From VSJD01 sp964617825 (lineage in GTDB: Bacteria; Verrucomicrobiota; Kiritimatiellia; JAAZAB01), in contig CAZTWL010000005.1 of the NCBI GenBank assembly GCA_964617825.1, forward strand, positions 90,392-154,391: a DNA stretch of 64,000 bases, read 5' to 3'. Of this stretch, positions 30,958 through 39,988 are shown piece after piece. The notes beneath the pieces were generated by a model. That model worked only from the letters and a program-made list of their open reading frames with translations, searched no databases and had not been told where the DNA came from. Within the stretch, counting starts at the first letter, position 1; each line of letters starts with the position of its first letter. Both the position numbers and the translations under genes were made by a program.

Positions 30958-32607
30958 TTAGTGTTCTGTCGGCGCTTTCCGCCGCAAGGCCGCGTGCGCC
31001 GCCTGGCGGATGCGCGGAATCAATTTAGAGCTTACGCTGACGGACCGGATCCCAAGTCCGATCAGTTTTTCGGTGTAGGCCGGATCGCCGGCAATTTCCC
31101 CGCAGATGGAGAGCGCTTTCTGCGCCGCATGCGCGGCGCGCGCCAGGTCGCCCAGCAGGTCCCAGAAAACCCGGCGATCCGGCGAATAATCGTACGAAAC
31201 CCGGTCATTGTTGCGATCCACGGCAAAAAGATATTGGATCAGATCGTTGGTTCCCACGCTGGCAAAATCGGCGACCTTCAGCAGGTCCCGCGCCTGCAGG
31301 CATGCGGAAGGCACCTCGAACATGACGCCATGCATGAGATGCCCCGGCGGGAGGTCGTTGACTGCCTCAAGAAAATTTTTTTTGAGCGCCAGGAATTGTT
31401 CGGTTTCGACAATCATTGGGTAGAGCACCCGCACGGGACCGTGAGCGCCGGCGCGCGCCAGCGCGCGAGCTTGCGTCGCCAGCAAATCGTTCCTGGCCAG
31501 GAGCAGCCGGCTGCCGCGTAATCCGAGACACGGGTTTTCTTCCGGGACGATGTTGAAAAAAGGCGCTGATTTGTCGCCGCCGATATCCAATAGCCTGGCC
31601 GTAAAGGGTTTGCCCTGCATGGCGGCGATGATCGATGCGTAGCGCGTATACTGCTCATCCTCGCTGAGCAGCCGGTCGGCGGCGAAAAATTCGAATTCGG
31701 TCCGGTACAGGCCGATTCCTTCCGCCGCCATGGCTTGGGCCTCGGCGACGTCCGCGGCGGTTGTAATGTTGGCCAGGACCTGGAAATCCGCGATAGGTAG
31801 CGTGTCTTCCGGCGCAAAAGCTGGCGATGACTGCGCCGTGACGATGGACTGGAGCGTTTTCTCGGAAGGCCAGACCACCACCTCGCCGGTGTTGCCATTG
31901 ATGAGCACTTCCGTGCCGCAGCCGATGGCGGAATGCAGCCCGCTGATTCCGGTCACGGCGGGAATGCCCAGGGCCCGGGCCAAAATGGCGGCATGCGATG
32001 TTTTCCCGCCGCGTTCGGTGACAAATCCACGCGTGTGTTCGACATCCAGTTCCAGCGTCAGGGTGGGCGTCAATTCGTCGGCGACAATAATGCGGTTGCG
32101 CCCTTTCTGGCAGTGGGGCTGTCCGGCGCATTGCAGGGACGGCTTCATATTGCCGAGAACATCCAGCAAACGCCGCTTGATCTCGCCGATATCGGAGGCG
32201 CGATCTTTTATATACTCATTGTCCAGTTCCATGAGACGCGACTCGTTTTCCTCAAGCACCGCGGTAATCGCCGTTTCTGCATTGGCGTATTTTGACGATA
32301 CCATGTCCAGCATCTGTTGCCGGAGTGTCGCATCCTGCAGGATCAATATGTGGGCCGCAAATATTTCCGCTTCGGCTGTGCCGACACGGGTCTCCACATC
32401 CTTTTTTAAGGCTGCCAATTGATTCATGGCCAGGTCCATGGCTCGGAGAATTCGGTTGCGTTCGCGTTCCAGGCCGTCGCCGGCAACCCGGTAAATGGGC
32501 AGGTTGGCGTGGCGCTTTTCGTTGAAAAGGCAAACTTTGGCGACCGCAATCCCTTCGCTGACGGGAATGCCCTGAAGTCGCAACTCTTCGTGATATTTAA
32601 TCAACAT
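30958..32607 (-). CDS. ptsI: Phosphoenolpyruvate-protein phosphotransferase (PTS enzyme I)
   Basis: Transfers phosphate from PEP to HPr; 549 residues, close to the usual 570. Seen: N-terminal HPr-binding region (LQGIPVSEGIAVAKV), the phosphorylated His in GGKTSHAAILARALGIPAV, PEP-binding motifs (GLYRTEFEFFAADRLLSEDEQY, FNIVPEENPCLGLRGSRLLLARND), FASVGTNDLIQYLFAVDRNNDRV and the cysteine of LSICGEIAGDP. The ATG at 32607 follows AAGGGAG. No HPr, EIIA or sugar permease gene is in the window, so this may be a regulatory-only PTS or its partners lie elsewhere. Divergently transcribed from the rhodanese-lipoprotein gene. Confidence 0.95.
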   Translation of the reverse strand: MLIKYHEELRLQGIPVSEGIAVAKVCLFNEKRHANLPIYRVAGDGLERERNRILRAMDLAMNQLAALKKDVETRVGTAEAEIFAAHILILQDATLRQQMLDMVSSKYANAETAITAVLEENESRLMELDNEYIKDRASDIGEIKRRLLDVLGNMKPSLQCAGQPHCQKGRNRIIVADELTPTLTLELDVEHTRGFVTERGGKTSHAAILARALGIPAVTGISGLHSAIGCGTEVLINGNTGEVVVWPSEKTLQSIVTAQSSPAFAPEDTLPIADFQVLANITTAADVAEAQAMAAEGIGLYRTEFEFFAADRLLSEDEQYTRYASIIAAMQGKPFTARLLDIGGDKSAPFFNIVPEENPCLGLRGSRLLLARNDLLATQARALARAGAHGPVRVLYPMIVETEQFLALKKNFLEAVNDLPPGHLMHGVMFEVPSACLQARDLLKVADFASVGTNDLIQYLFAVDRNNDRVSYDYSPDRRVFWDLLGDLARAAHAAQKALSICGEIAGDPAYTEKLIGLGIRSVSVSSKLIPRIRQAAHAALRRKAPTEH

Positions 32608-32981
32608 CGATGCTCCCTTGATGTTTTCAAAATGGTTGTCTTGTCCCGGTCAGCTATGGTTCTTCCGCTTTTTGACAAGTATGCCACAAATTCGAGGTCG
32701 GGCGCAATTGGGCGATTCCTGATGAAGCGGCGCGAAATGCCTTACCTCAGTTTTGTTTGCGCCGTTCAGCGCTAAGGGATTTGGAAGAGATCAATCAGGC
32801 ATATCCCGATGGTTCGGGCTGCATCAATCTGAAATTATATACACAGTTTTAAAGAAAAGCCATCTGGCCGGCAGCCGAAGCAACATCAAACACTAAAAAG
32901 AAAGGAGTCCAACGGTATCGAATCGCAAAGCTTTCAGCGGTGAAGATCAGATTAATACAGTTCAACGAAAGGAATCGGATT
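32608..32981. other. Divergent intergenic region between ptsI and the redox-stress cluster
   Basis: 374 nt with no credible gene. It must carry the promoters for ptsI (minus strand) and for the rhodanese lipoprotein operon (plus strand). An AT-rich patch with a TATATA-like core lies at about 32834-32843. No clear matching -35 box or operator was identified. Confidence 0.5.
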
Positions 32982-33497
32982 ATGCAAAAGATCGGATGGC
33001 TCGTGGTCGTCATGCTCGTCGGCCTAGGATTGAGCGGATGCTGTTGCCTGAAACAACCATGCAAAGGCGCTCCAATGGGCGGCGCCGCAAAGGAAGGCCA
33101 ATCGCTTTGTCCCACCTGCGGTGGTTCGGGCGATCGCTGCCAATGCGCATCCGGACAGAAACAGACCGCGGAGATTAATACCACGGTCTTGAAAACCCTG
33201 ATCGAGTCAGGCGTCCCACTGACCGTGCTTGATGCCCGAACCGGTAAATACGACGATGGGCGCCGCATTCCAGGCGCGCAGGGGCTTGGCGCCGATTCCA
33301 AGGATGAGGAGATCATTGCCAAGCTGAAATCCAAGGATGCGCTGATTGTGACGTATTGCGCCAACCTGCAATGCCCGGCAAGCAGGACCCTGGCCGCCAA
33401 GCTGCGGGCCCTGGGTTATATGCGTGTGCTCGAATATCCCTACGGCATCGATGGTTGGGTGGCCGCGGGAAATTCGGTTGTCCCGTCCGGAAAATAG
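32982..33497 (+). CDS. Rhodanese-domain lipoprotein
   Basis: 171 residues from the ATG at 32982, which has AAAGGA 8 nt upstream; an upstream in-frame GTG is less likely because it would displace the leader. Residues 1-19 form a lipoprotein signal with acylated Cys in GLSGCCC. A Cys-rich stretch follows (CPTCGGSGDRCQC, near residues 47-60), resembling a zinc-binding knuckle. Residues about 70-165 are a rhodanese fold with the active Cys in VTYCANLQCPASRTLAAKL. Family members handle persulfide sulfur or serve as thiol-redox modules. First gene of a likely operon with a ferritin-like protein, ferredoxin and superoxide reductase, suggesting a role in oxidative or sulfur stress at the cell envelope. 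Confidence 0.85.
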   Translation: MQKIGWLVVVMLVGLGLSGCCCLKQPCKGAPMGGAAKEGQSLCPTCGGSGDRCQCASGQKQTAEINTTVLKTLIESGVPLTVLDARTGKYDDGRRIPGAQGLGADSKDEEIIAKLKSKDALIVTYCANLQCPASRTLAAKLRALGYMRVLEYPYGIDGWVAAGNSVVPSGK

Positions 33498-33541
33498 CGT
33501 GTTACGAGCAAAATATCTGAAAATACAAAGGAGGCGCAAGT

Positions 33542-34042
33542 ATGGGAACCAAAGCCAGGGAAATCATCGGCATGGATGTCGATCAACTCGTTACCTTGTT
33601 ACGCAAGGCGTTTTCTGACGAATGGCTGGCATATTACCAGTACTGGGTCGGAGCTCAGGTGGTGAAAGGTCCGATGAAAGATGCCGTGATTGCCGAGTTG
33701 AACCAGCATGCGGCCGACGAGTTGAGGCATGCCGGGATGGTCTCGTTGCGGATTATCGAGCTTGGGGGGATGCCGGTGACCAAGCCGGAAGCCTGGTATA
33801 AATGGACAAACTGCGGCTATGCGGCGCCCGACGATCCGTATGTTGAAGCTGTTTTGAAACAGAATATAAAAGGGGAGCAGTGCGCCATTACGACCTATTC
33901 TCAGCTGCTCAAGACTACCCGTGAGGCCGATCCGGTCACCTATAACATGGTGGTCCAGATTCTGCAGGACGAAGTATCGCACGAAGAAGACCTGCAGAAC
34001 TTGGAAGAAGACATTCAGTTGATGATCGGACATAACAAATAA
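33542..34042 (+). CDS. Ferritin-like di-iron protein (bacterioferritin/Dps-like)
   Basis: 166 residues with a four-helix ferritin-like pattern. Ligand-type motifs are visible: EWLAYYQYWVGAQVV (first helix), ELNQHAADELRHAGMV (ExxH, second helix), EQCAITTYSQLL (third helix Glu) and LQDEVSHEEDLQ (ExxH, fourth helix). This set supports a di-iron centre. The ATG follows AAAGGAGG. Likely role: iron storage or detoxification, lowering Fenton chemistry alongside the superoxide reductase downstream. It could also be a peroxidase-type relative; no rubredoxin-like domain is fused to it. Confidence 0.88.
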   Translation: MGTKAREIIGMDVDQLVTLLRKAFSDEWLAYYQYWVGAQVVKGPMKDAVIAELNQHAADELRHAGMVSLRIIELGGMPVTKPEAWYKWTNCGYAAPDDPYVEAVLKQNIKGEQCAITTYSQLLKTTREADPVTYNMVVQILQDEVSHEEDLQNLEEDIQLMIGHNK

Positions 34043-34066
34043 GACCGGGTTGTAGCGTGGAAAAAT

Positions 34067-34100
34067 CTCCATGCCGGATTGCAGTGATCCCGGCATGGAG
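34067..34100. other. Intergenic hairpin within the redox-stress operon
   Basis: Perfect 11-bp stem CTCCATGCCGG / CCGGCATGGAG with a 12-nt loop. No T-run follows, so it is unlikely to be an ordinary terminator. Between the ferritin-like and ferredoxin genes it could stabilise or process the mRNA and set different expression levels. Confidence 0.5.
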
Positions 34101-34158
34101 AATCAGGTGGCCAATTTCGGCTGAACAGGTCCGCAGTCAGCGGAGAAGGGATATTGCC

Positions 34159-34347
34159 GTGAAAGATATTATCATCGATAAGAATAAGTGCATCGGGTGC
34201 GGAATATGCGCGGATAAATGTCCGGATATCTTCGAACTCGTTGGAAATGTGGCGGTGCTGAAAATCGCGCCTGCCAAGGCGGATGAAGCGTGCTCTCGCG
34301 ATGCCGCCGAAAGTTGTCCGGTGGCCGCCATCGAGATTAAGGAATGA
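34159..34347 (+). CDS. Small 4Fe-4S ferredoxin
   Basis: 62 residues from a GTG at 34159, placed by the GGAGAAGGG site 9 nt upstream; the open frame extends further but without a start context. The motif CIGCGICADKCPDIFEL and a distal ESCPVAAIEI provide the Cys ligands of a single [4Fe-4S] cluster; the extra Cys residues (in ADKCP and EACS) could form a disulfide, as in monocluster ferredoxins. Acidic surface. Probably an electron carrier for the neighbouring superoxide reductase or for the window's ferredoxin-linked 2-oxoacid oxidoreductases. Confidence 0.9.
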   Translation: MKDIIIDKNKCIGCGICADKCPDIFELVGNVAVLKIAPAKADEACSRDAAESCPVAAIEIKE

Positions 34348-34401
34348 GCGCGCATCGGGCAGAAAATGAACGCGAAACATCAAAAACGAAGGGAATGAAT
34401 T

Positions 34402-34797
34402 ATGACTGCATTAAGCGAAACCATCCAAACCGCCGACTGGAAATCGGAGAAACATGTGCCGGTAGTCGAATGTCCGGACAGCGTCAAGAGCGGTCAATTA
34501 TTCGATGCCGTCATATCGGTTGGCCGGTCCGTTGACCACCCCAACACCACGGAGCATCATATCCGTTGGATCATGTTGTATTTTCATCCCGATGGTGAAA
34601 AGGCGGCATATCAGGTGGGTCATTTCGAGTTCACGGCCCATGGTGAATCCGTCAAAGGCGCCAATCAGGGGCCGGTTTCAACGCACCACAAGGTGGTGTC
34701 AACCCTTAAGCTTCTGAAATCCGGCACATTGCAGGCCATGGCCTATTGCAATATCCACGGTCTCTGGCAATCATCAAAAAACATCCGTGTGGAATAA
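34402..34797 (+). CDS. Superoxide reductase (neelaredoxin/desulfoferrodoxin type)
   Basis: Reduces superoxide to H2O2 without producing O2, the anaerobe's alternative to SOD. 131 residues, the single-iron (class II) form, since it lacks the N-terminal rubredoxin-like domain. Iron ligands are visible: EKHVPVVE (first His and active-site Glu/Lys region), HHIRWI, and the C-terminal CNIHGLW carrying the Cys and His ligands. The ATG follows AAGGGA. Electron supply probably comes from the rubredoxin at 28003 or the adjacent ferredoxin. End of the rhodanese-ferritin-ferredoxin-SOR cluster. Confidence 0.95.
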   Translation: MTALSETIQTADWKSEKHVPVVECPDSVKSGQLFDAVISVGRSVDHPNTTEHHIRWIMLYFHPDGEKAAYQVGHFEFTAHGESVKGANQGPVSTHHKVVSTLKLLKSGTLQAMAYCNIHGLWQSSKNIRVE

Positions 34798-35050
34798 CCC
34801 GGGAGTTGCATACGATTCCGGACTTTGGCGCCGACCGTTAAGGACTGTTAACGATTAATGCGACGCCCCGCTCTGCGGGAGAGACGGGATGAGAGAGGCG
34901 TTTGCCTGCCACATGACGACGCGGCGGCCCTTGCCAACCCACGCAAAAGGCAGAAAGAATGTTTTTGGACACCAAGTGCAATGCAATTTAAAAATATTGG
35001 CAAGCGATGCAAGCAAAGGGTAATATTCCAACTGTGAAAGGATTTTACCC

Positions 35051-37558
35051 TTGGCCATGAAGCGTCCGCCCATAAAAGCCAGACAGTCTGCGATGAAGCG
35101 CGTCGTGCGTAAACCGGTGCGGAAGCCGCGGGGGAAGGCGTCGTCGGCATTCCAAGACCCAGAACTAACCGCCCCATTACAGGAAACCGTTACGGCGCTG
35201 CTAACCGAGCGGCATCGTTTCAGCAATGTTTTGGATGTTCTGCCGGCTTACGTCGTGTTATTGGCTCCCGATCATCATGTTCTTTTTGCCAACCGTTTCT
35301 TTCGGAAACGCTTTGGCGAGGCCCGCGGCCGGCGCTGTTACGAATATTTATTCGGACGCACCGAGCCCTGCGAGGTGTGCGAAACCTACAAGGTTTTGAA
35401 AACCAATGCCCCTCATAAATGGGAGTGGAACGGACCGGATGGCCGCCGGTACGACGTTTCCGATTTTCCCTTTATCGATACGGATGGCTCGCGCCTCATC
35501 CTGGAGATGGGTGTTGATATTACCGAGCGCCAGCAAACTGAGGAACGGCTCAGGGCCAATGAAGCCCGCATTGCGGAAGCTCAGCGCATCGCCCATATCG
35601 GCAACTGGGATTGGAATATTACGACTGGCGAAGGGTCCTGGTCGGATGAAGTCTACCGAATTTATGGCCGGCAGCCCAAGGAAGTCGGCGTCACGTTCGA
35701 TGTGTTACGGAAAGCGTTTCATCCCGCAGACCGCGCCTTGGTGCTGAAGGCGATCGATCAGGCCCTGCGCAACGAGCAGGCTTACGACCTCGATTTCCGC
35801 ATCCTTCTGCCGGATGGCATGGAGCGAGTGGTCCATGCGCAAGCTGAAGTATTCCGGGATAAATCCGGACGCCCGATTCGCATGGCGGGCACGATCCAGG
35901 ACATAACGGAACAGAAAAAACTCATGCGCCGGGATCAAATAATTACGACGCTACTGGCCCTGTTCGTCCGGAAATCATCCCGTAAAGAATACTTGGATGC
36001 GGTGGTCAAGGTTCTCCAACAGGCCAGTGACTGCCGCTGCATTGGCATCCGGATCAAGGACGATAAAGGCCGGATTCCTTATGAGTCCAGCATTGGATTC
36101 CCCCGGCGTTTTATGGAGCTCGAAAACGATCTCATGATTGACCGGGATGCATGCGTATGCATCCGGGTTTTGGCGGGCGCGCCCGAGCCGCAGGATTTGG
36201 CCTGCATAACTTCGGATGGGTCGTTTTGCTGCGATAATACGTTCGGTTTTATCGCCGGCCTTTCGGACAAGGATAAGGATCGTTTCCGCGGAACCTGCGT
36301 CAAGAGCGGATTTGCTTCCTTATCGGTTGTGCCCATTTGCTATCACAATCGTATGTTAGGCGCCATTCATCTGGCGGACGAACGTAAGGGCAAAGTTCCC
36401 CTGGAAATGATCCGTTTTGTCGAATCGATTATGGCGCCTATGATCGGGGAGGGGATCAGCTGGTTCGATATGGAGAATTCCCTGCAGCAGGCGGGCGCCT
36501 ACAACCGACGCTTGATCGAAACCAGCCTCGATCCGTTGGTGACAATCGATGCCGTGGGCAAGATCACGGATGTGAACGTGGCGACGGAGAAAGTGACGGG
36601 GTTTTCCAGGGTCCAGCTCATCGGCACCGATTTTGCGGACTATTTCACCGATTTTGAAAAAGCCCAGTCTGGGTATCGGCAGGTATTCCGGGACGGCTGG
36701 GTCAAGAATTATGCGTTGGAAATCCGGCACAAGAATGGGCGGCTGACGCCCGTTCTGTACAATGCCTCGGTTTATCGTGATGAACAGGGCAAAATTGTCG
36801 GCGTTTTTGCCGCAGCCCGCGATGTGACCGAGCGCAAGCTGGCGGAAAAGGCCATTGAATCCTATCAAAACGAGTTGAGGTCGCTTTCTTCCAGGCTTTC
36901 GCTGGCCGAGGAAATCGCTCGACGCCAACTGGCCGTGGCTCTGCACGACACGGTGGGACAGACCCAGGCCCTGGCCCAAATCAAGCTTGATGCCCTGGGC
37001 GAATTGTTGACCGATAAGAAGATCAGGCAAGCCTGGGCCGAGATTCGGGGCATGTTTGAAAACGCCGTCCAACAGACCCGCACATTAAGTTTTGAACTCA
37101 GCCCTCCGATTCTCTATGAACTGGGGCTTGATCCGGCCCTCGAGTGGCTGGGCGAGGAATTCCAGCGGCGCCATGGGTTCCAGTTTCATTTCGAAAGCAC
37201 GGGCGATACCATGGAGGTCGATTCCTCGCTGCGTGTGCTTATATTCCAGTCGGTGCGCGAACTCCTGACCAATATTGTCAAGCATGCCGAGGCAACGCAT
37301 GTCCATATCGCGAGCCGGATTGACGATGGCTACCTTGTGGTCAGCGTCAGGGATGATGGAAAAGGCTTTGTCGACGGCGGCCAAGGGAAGTCTGGCAAAA
37401 AAAACAGCTTGGGGCTGTTCAGCATTCGAGAACGGATGCAATCGATCGGCGGATTATGTACGGTGGAGTCGGCCCCCGGGCAGGGCGCTGCGATCACCCT
37501 CAAGGCGCCGGTCATATTCGAACAACATTCCAATAGTAATAATGCCACGGCGAAGTAA
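35051..37558 (+). CDS. PAS/GAF sensor histidine kinase (NarL-partner, HisKA_3 type)
   Basis: Cytosolic-looking sensor kinase of 833-835 residues; no clear transmembrane segments. A TTG at 35051 is 8 nt after AAAGGA, and an ATG at 35057 is the alternative. Domains: Lys/Arg-rich start; PAS-like at about 60-160 (NVLDVLPAYVVLLAPDHHVL, with a CYEYLF...CEVC Cys motif); PAS_3-like at about 175-290 (IAHIGNWDWNITTGEGSWSDEVY); GAF-like at about 295-480 containing a Cys-rich stretch (ACVCIRV, CITSDGSFCCDN); PAS at about 485-600; HisKA_3 with the phosphorylated His in QLAVALHDTVGQTQAL near residue 631; HATPase with ELLTNIVKHAEATH and VRDDGKGF. Cognate to the response regulator 43 nt downstream. The Cys pairs could bind a metal or sense redox, an inference. 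Confidence 0.92.
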   Translation: MAMKRPPIKARQSAMKRVVRKPVRKPRGKASSAFQDPELTAPLQETVTALLTERHRFSNVLDVLPAYVVLLAPDHHVLFANRFFRKRFGEARGRRCYEYLFGRTEPCEVCETYKVLKTNAPHKWEWNGPDGRRYDVSDFPFIDTDGSRLILEMGVDITERQQTEERLRANEARIAEAQRIAHIGNWDWNITTGEGSWSDEVYRIYGRQPKEVGVTFDVLRKAFHPADRALVLKAIDQALRNEQAYDLDFRILLPDGMERVVHAQAEVFRDKSGRPIRMAGTIQDITEQKKLMRRDQIITTLLALFVRKSSRKEYLDAVVKVLQQASDCRCIGIRIKDDKGRIPYESSIGFPRRFMELENDLMIDRDACVCIRVLAGAPEPQDLACITSDGSFCCDNTFGFIAGLSDKDKDRFRGTCVKSGFASLSVVPICYHNRMLGAIHLADERKGKVPLEMIRFVESIMAPMIGEGISWFDMENSLQQAGAYNRRLIETSLDPLVTIDAVGKITDVNVATEKVTGFSRVQLIGTDFADYFTDFEKAQSGYRQVFRDGWVKNYALEIRHKNGRLTPVLYNASVYRDEQGKIVGVFAAARDVTERKLAEKAIESYQNELRSLSSRLSLAEEIARRQLAVALHDTVGQTQALAQIKLDALGELLTDKKIRQAWAEIRGMFENAVQQTRTLSFELSPPILYELGLDPALEWLGEEFQRRHGFQFHFESTGDTMEVDSSLRVLIFQSVRELLTNIVKHAEATHVHIASRIDDGYLVVSVRDDGKGFVDGGQGKSGKKNSLGLFSIRERMQSIGGLCTVESAPGQGAAITLKAPVIFEQHSNSNNATAK

Positions 37559-37601
37559 CGCCAACGCAGGCGGAAGCTTTCCGCATCAGGAGGAGATTGT
37601 C

Positions 37602-38255
37602 ATGCTAATCAAGATCATGCTGGTTGACGATCATAAAATGATTCGCGACGGGTTGCGGGCTCTGATCGAGAAACAACGCGACATGGAGATCGTGGCCGAG
37701 GCGGCTGACGGCCAGAATGCCGTCAGGCTTGCGCGCAAAATTCAGCCGCACGTTTGTATTCTCGATATCGGCATGCCCGAATTGAACGGCATTGACGCGA
37801 CCCGGCAGATTGTCAAGCTCCCGAACAAGCCCAAGGTGATCGGGTTATCCATGCATGCCGACCGGCGTTACGTGACGCAAATGCTCAAGGCCGGCGCCTC
37901 GGGGTATATTCTTAAAAACAGCGCGTTTGGCGAGTTGGTGCAGGCGATCAACACGGTGATGAAGAAAGAAGTCTACCTGAGCCCGGCTGTGGCCGGGACA
38001 CTGGTAAGCGATTACCGGCGCGTAATGCAACAAGACGAAAACTCGGCGTATGAACTGCTCTCCGCACGCGAGCGTGAAGTGCTTCAGCAGATTGCCGAAG
38101 GTGCTTCGACCAAGGATATCGCCGCGGCTCTGGACATTAGCATAAAAACCATCGAGACCCATCGCCGCCAGATCATGGAGAAATTGAAACTGCACAGCGT
38201 GGCCGGATTGACCAAATACGCCGTGAAAGAAGGCTTGACCGACCTGGAAACCTGA
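37602..38255 (+). CDS. NarL/FixJ-family response regulator
   Basis: 217 residues from the ATG at 37602, which has a strong AGGAGG site; the longer open frame overlaps the kinase gene and is not used. Receiver domain, residues 1-120: acidic pair in MLVDDHKMIRDGL, phosphoacceptor Asp in HVCILDIGMPELNG, and the Lys of GASGYILKN. C-terminal LuxR-type helix-turn-helix: LSAREREVLQQIAEGASTKDIAAALDISIKTIETHRRQIMEKL. Forms a two-component pair with the upstream kinase; target genes unknown. Confidence 0.96.
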   Translation: MLIKIMLVDDHKMIRDGLRALIEKQRDMEIVAEAADGQNAVRLARKIQPHVCILDIGMPELNGIDATRQIVKLPNKPKVIGLSMHADRRYVTQMLKAGASGYILKNSAFGELVQAINTVMKKEVYLSPAVAGTLVSDYRRVMQQDENSAYELLSAREREVLQQIAEGASTKDIAAALDISIKTIETHRRQIMEKLKLHSVAGLTKYAVKEGLTDLET

Positions 38256-38404
38256 CGGTCTTCATCCGGCCTGCCCGCTCTCTGCGTGTTCATGAAAATA
38301 ACCGGCATGGCCAAATCCACAATGTGGCTCAATGCGGAAGGCATGGAGTGGCAGCTGCGTGCGGCAGTTACTGAGCGTTCACAGTGCGAGGCCAACTTTC
38401 GGAG

Positions 38405-39988
38405 TCAGCGTTCGATCTGGTGACGCAGGCGCGGGATGCGGTACTGGGCAGCGATCCGGCGGTTGGCCTCGGGCAGGGCCGTTGCGTCCAGAACAAGGTC
38501 AACGCCACAGCCATGGAGCGTCACGCGCCTCAGGCCGCCGGCGCCATCCACTGCCCGGAAGACATCGGCCATGTTCCGAACCGGCCGGCCATTGACGGCG
38601 GTGACGATCTGGTCGTGAAACTCCTGGTAGCCGATGTTGATGGAATCCGGCAGGACCATGGAAAGCAGGACCACGTGGTCTCCGGGCCGGCGCGCGAGTT
38701 CGTCCTGGTGTAAATAGTAGTACACCAGGCGCGGGTTGTTTTGCAGTTTCCAATTCTCGCCGGAGGCGCGCAGGTAGACACCGGTCAATTCTTGCAGGAC
38801 CAGTCCGCCTTCCACCAGGTATTCGGCCGATTCGCCCTCGATGGATTCCGGAATGAACTCGTCCTGATCGCGCTGGCGCGCGAGCAGGACTTGGGCGCTG
38901 CCCGGTTTCCGGTCGCGGATGAAGGCTACCGGAACGCGATTGCCGACCGTGCGGCGGCCGCCGATGAGATAGGAGATGCGCAGGCGGCCGAAGTCCTTGT
39001 CAGTGTAATAACCCTGGGCGTCAATCGGAATTCCGTCCCAGGCGGTGAGCACATCGCCCGCTTGCAGGACTGCGGCGGCGCCGGAGCCGGGAGTTGTTCC
39101 GGTGATCACAAAGCCGCCCTGCGCTGCGGTTACGCCGAGGTAGCGGCGCTTGACGGGATCCAGTAACGGCTCGAATTGGAATCCGGCCCAGGCCAGTCCT
39201 TTATATGGCGGCGCTTGGGTGTCGGCAATAAACCGGCGCAAAGTTGTGCAGGGAATGAACAGGCCGGTCTGGGTTTTTTTGTCGTAGGCCACGCTTAAGC
39301 CCGCCAACTTTCCATCGAGCAGTGCCGGCGTACCGTTGCCGTCGATGCTCGATTGGGTCAGTACCTTGAGCGCCAGCGGGCGGGGCGAAGTTGAGGCGGA
39401 TAGCTCCACGACCTGTCCCGCGCTGGTCTGAAATTCGCCGGTTTTCTCCAGCTTGACGATGGTCAGTTGGTCGTCGCGCCGGATATCGCCGGCCAGCGCC
39501 ATGGGACTCGGCATATTGGCTGATGCGCTGTTGCTGAATGTAAGCAGCGCGGTATTGAGCTGTTCATCGGCTTCCTGCACGGCGGCGGCCAGCTTGACGC
39601 CGCTCCTGGCCCGGCGCAATTCAATCTGGGTCTGGTTGCGTACCAGGTCTTCAGTGGTCAGAACCTGCCCCGGGCCGACGATCACCCCATAACCCTGGCG
39701 GATGGCGGCGGCTTGTTTGCGCCAGGGAATCCTGGGGTCATGATTCTGGTAAGTGACTGTGACCTCCACCACGCTGGCGTCGTAGTCCGGAACAGGCGCC
39801 GTGCCACCCGGCGCTGGCAGGGCGGGCAATAAACCAGCCGCGAGAAAAACAAGAAAAGGAACCGGAACATTGCCCGCGAACCACGCGAAATGACGCGAAA
39901 AAAGAAAAGAATTTCCTTTTAAATTTAGCGTTCCTTTCGCGTGTTTCGCGGGCAAACTCTCTGGGTTGCGGGTATAGTCTGCGTTCAT
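38405..39988 (-). CDS. HtrA-like PDZ protein with degenerate protease triad (pseudoprotease)
   Basis: 527 residues, paralogous in layout to the protease encoded just upstream: a chymotrypsin-like region (about 70-300) followed by PDZ-like segments (VTAAQGGFVITGTTPGSGAAAVLQAGDVLTAWDGIPI and FHDQIVTAVNGRPVRNMADVFRAVD). The catalytic positions are lost: VLTTEDLV (114) where the active paralogue has LTNAHVV, an Asn (145) at the expected Asp, and GNGTPALLD (219) in place of GNSGGP. It should be inactive. It starts by ATGA overlap with the protease gene. The N-terminal 60 residues include a hydrophobic leader (VPFLVFLAAGLLPALPA) preceded by a stretch encoded by an inverted repeat. Likely a regulatory or scaffold partner. 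Confidence 0.82.
   Translation of the reverse strand: MNADYTRNPESLPAKHAKGTLNLKGNSFLFSRHFAWFAGNVPVPFLVFLAAGLLPALPAPGGTAPVPDYDASVVEVTVTYQNHDPRIPWRKQAAAIRQGYGVIVGPGQVLTTEDLVRNQTQIELRRARSGVKLAAAVQEADEQLNTALLTFSNSASANMPSPMALAGDIRRDDQLTIVKLEKTGEFQTSAGQVVELSASTSPRPLALKVLTQSSIDGNGTPALLDGKLAGLSVAYDKKTQTGLFIPCTTLRRFIADTQAPPYKGLAWAGFQFEPLLDPVKRRYLGVTAAQGGFVITGTTPGSGAAAVLQAGDVLTAWDGIPIDAQGYYTDKDFGRLRISYLIGGRRTVGNRVPVAFIRDRKPGSAQVLLARQRDQDEFIPESIEGESAEYLVEGGLVLQELTGVYLRASGENWKLQNNPRLVYYYLHQDELARRPGDHVVLLSMVLPDSINIGYQEFHDQIVTAVNGRPVRNMADVFRAVDGAGGLRRVTLHGCGVDLVLDATALPEANRRIAAQYRIPRLRHQIER
39872..39953. repeat. Inverted repeat inside the pseudoprotease leader codons
   Basis: Arms GCCCGCGAACCACGCGAAA (39872-39890) and its near-perfect reverse complement (39935-39953, one mismatch of 19) flank an AT-rich centre. 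On the minus strand it encodes residues about 12-39 of the pseudoprotease, just before the hydrophobic leader segment. Confidence 0.75.

Noticed and set aside
30958..32607. Complete sugar PTS operon
   Set aside because: Only enzyme I is present; no HPr, EIIA/B/C or kinase gene was found beside it.
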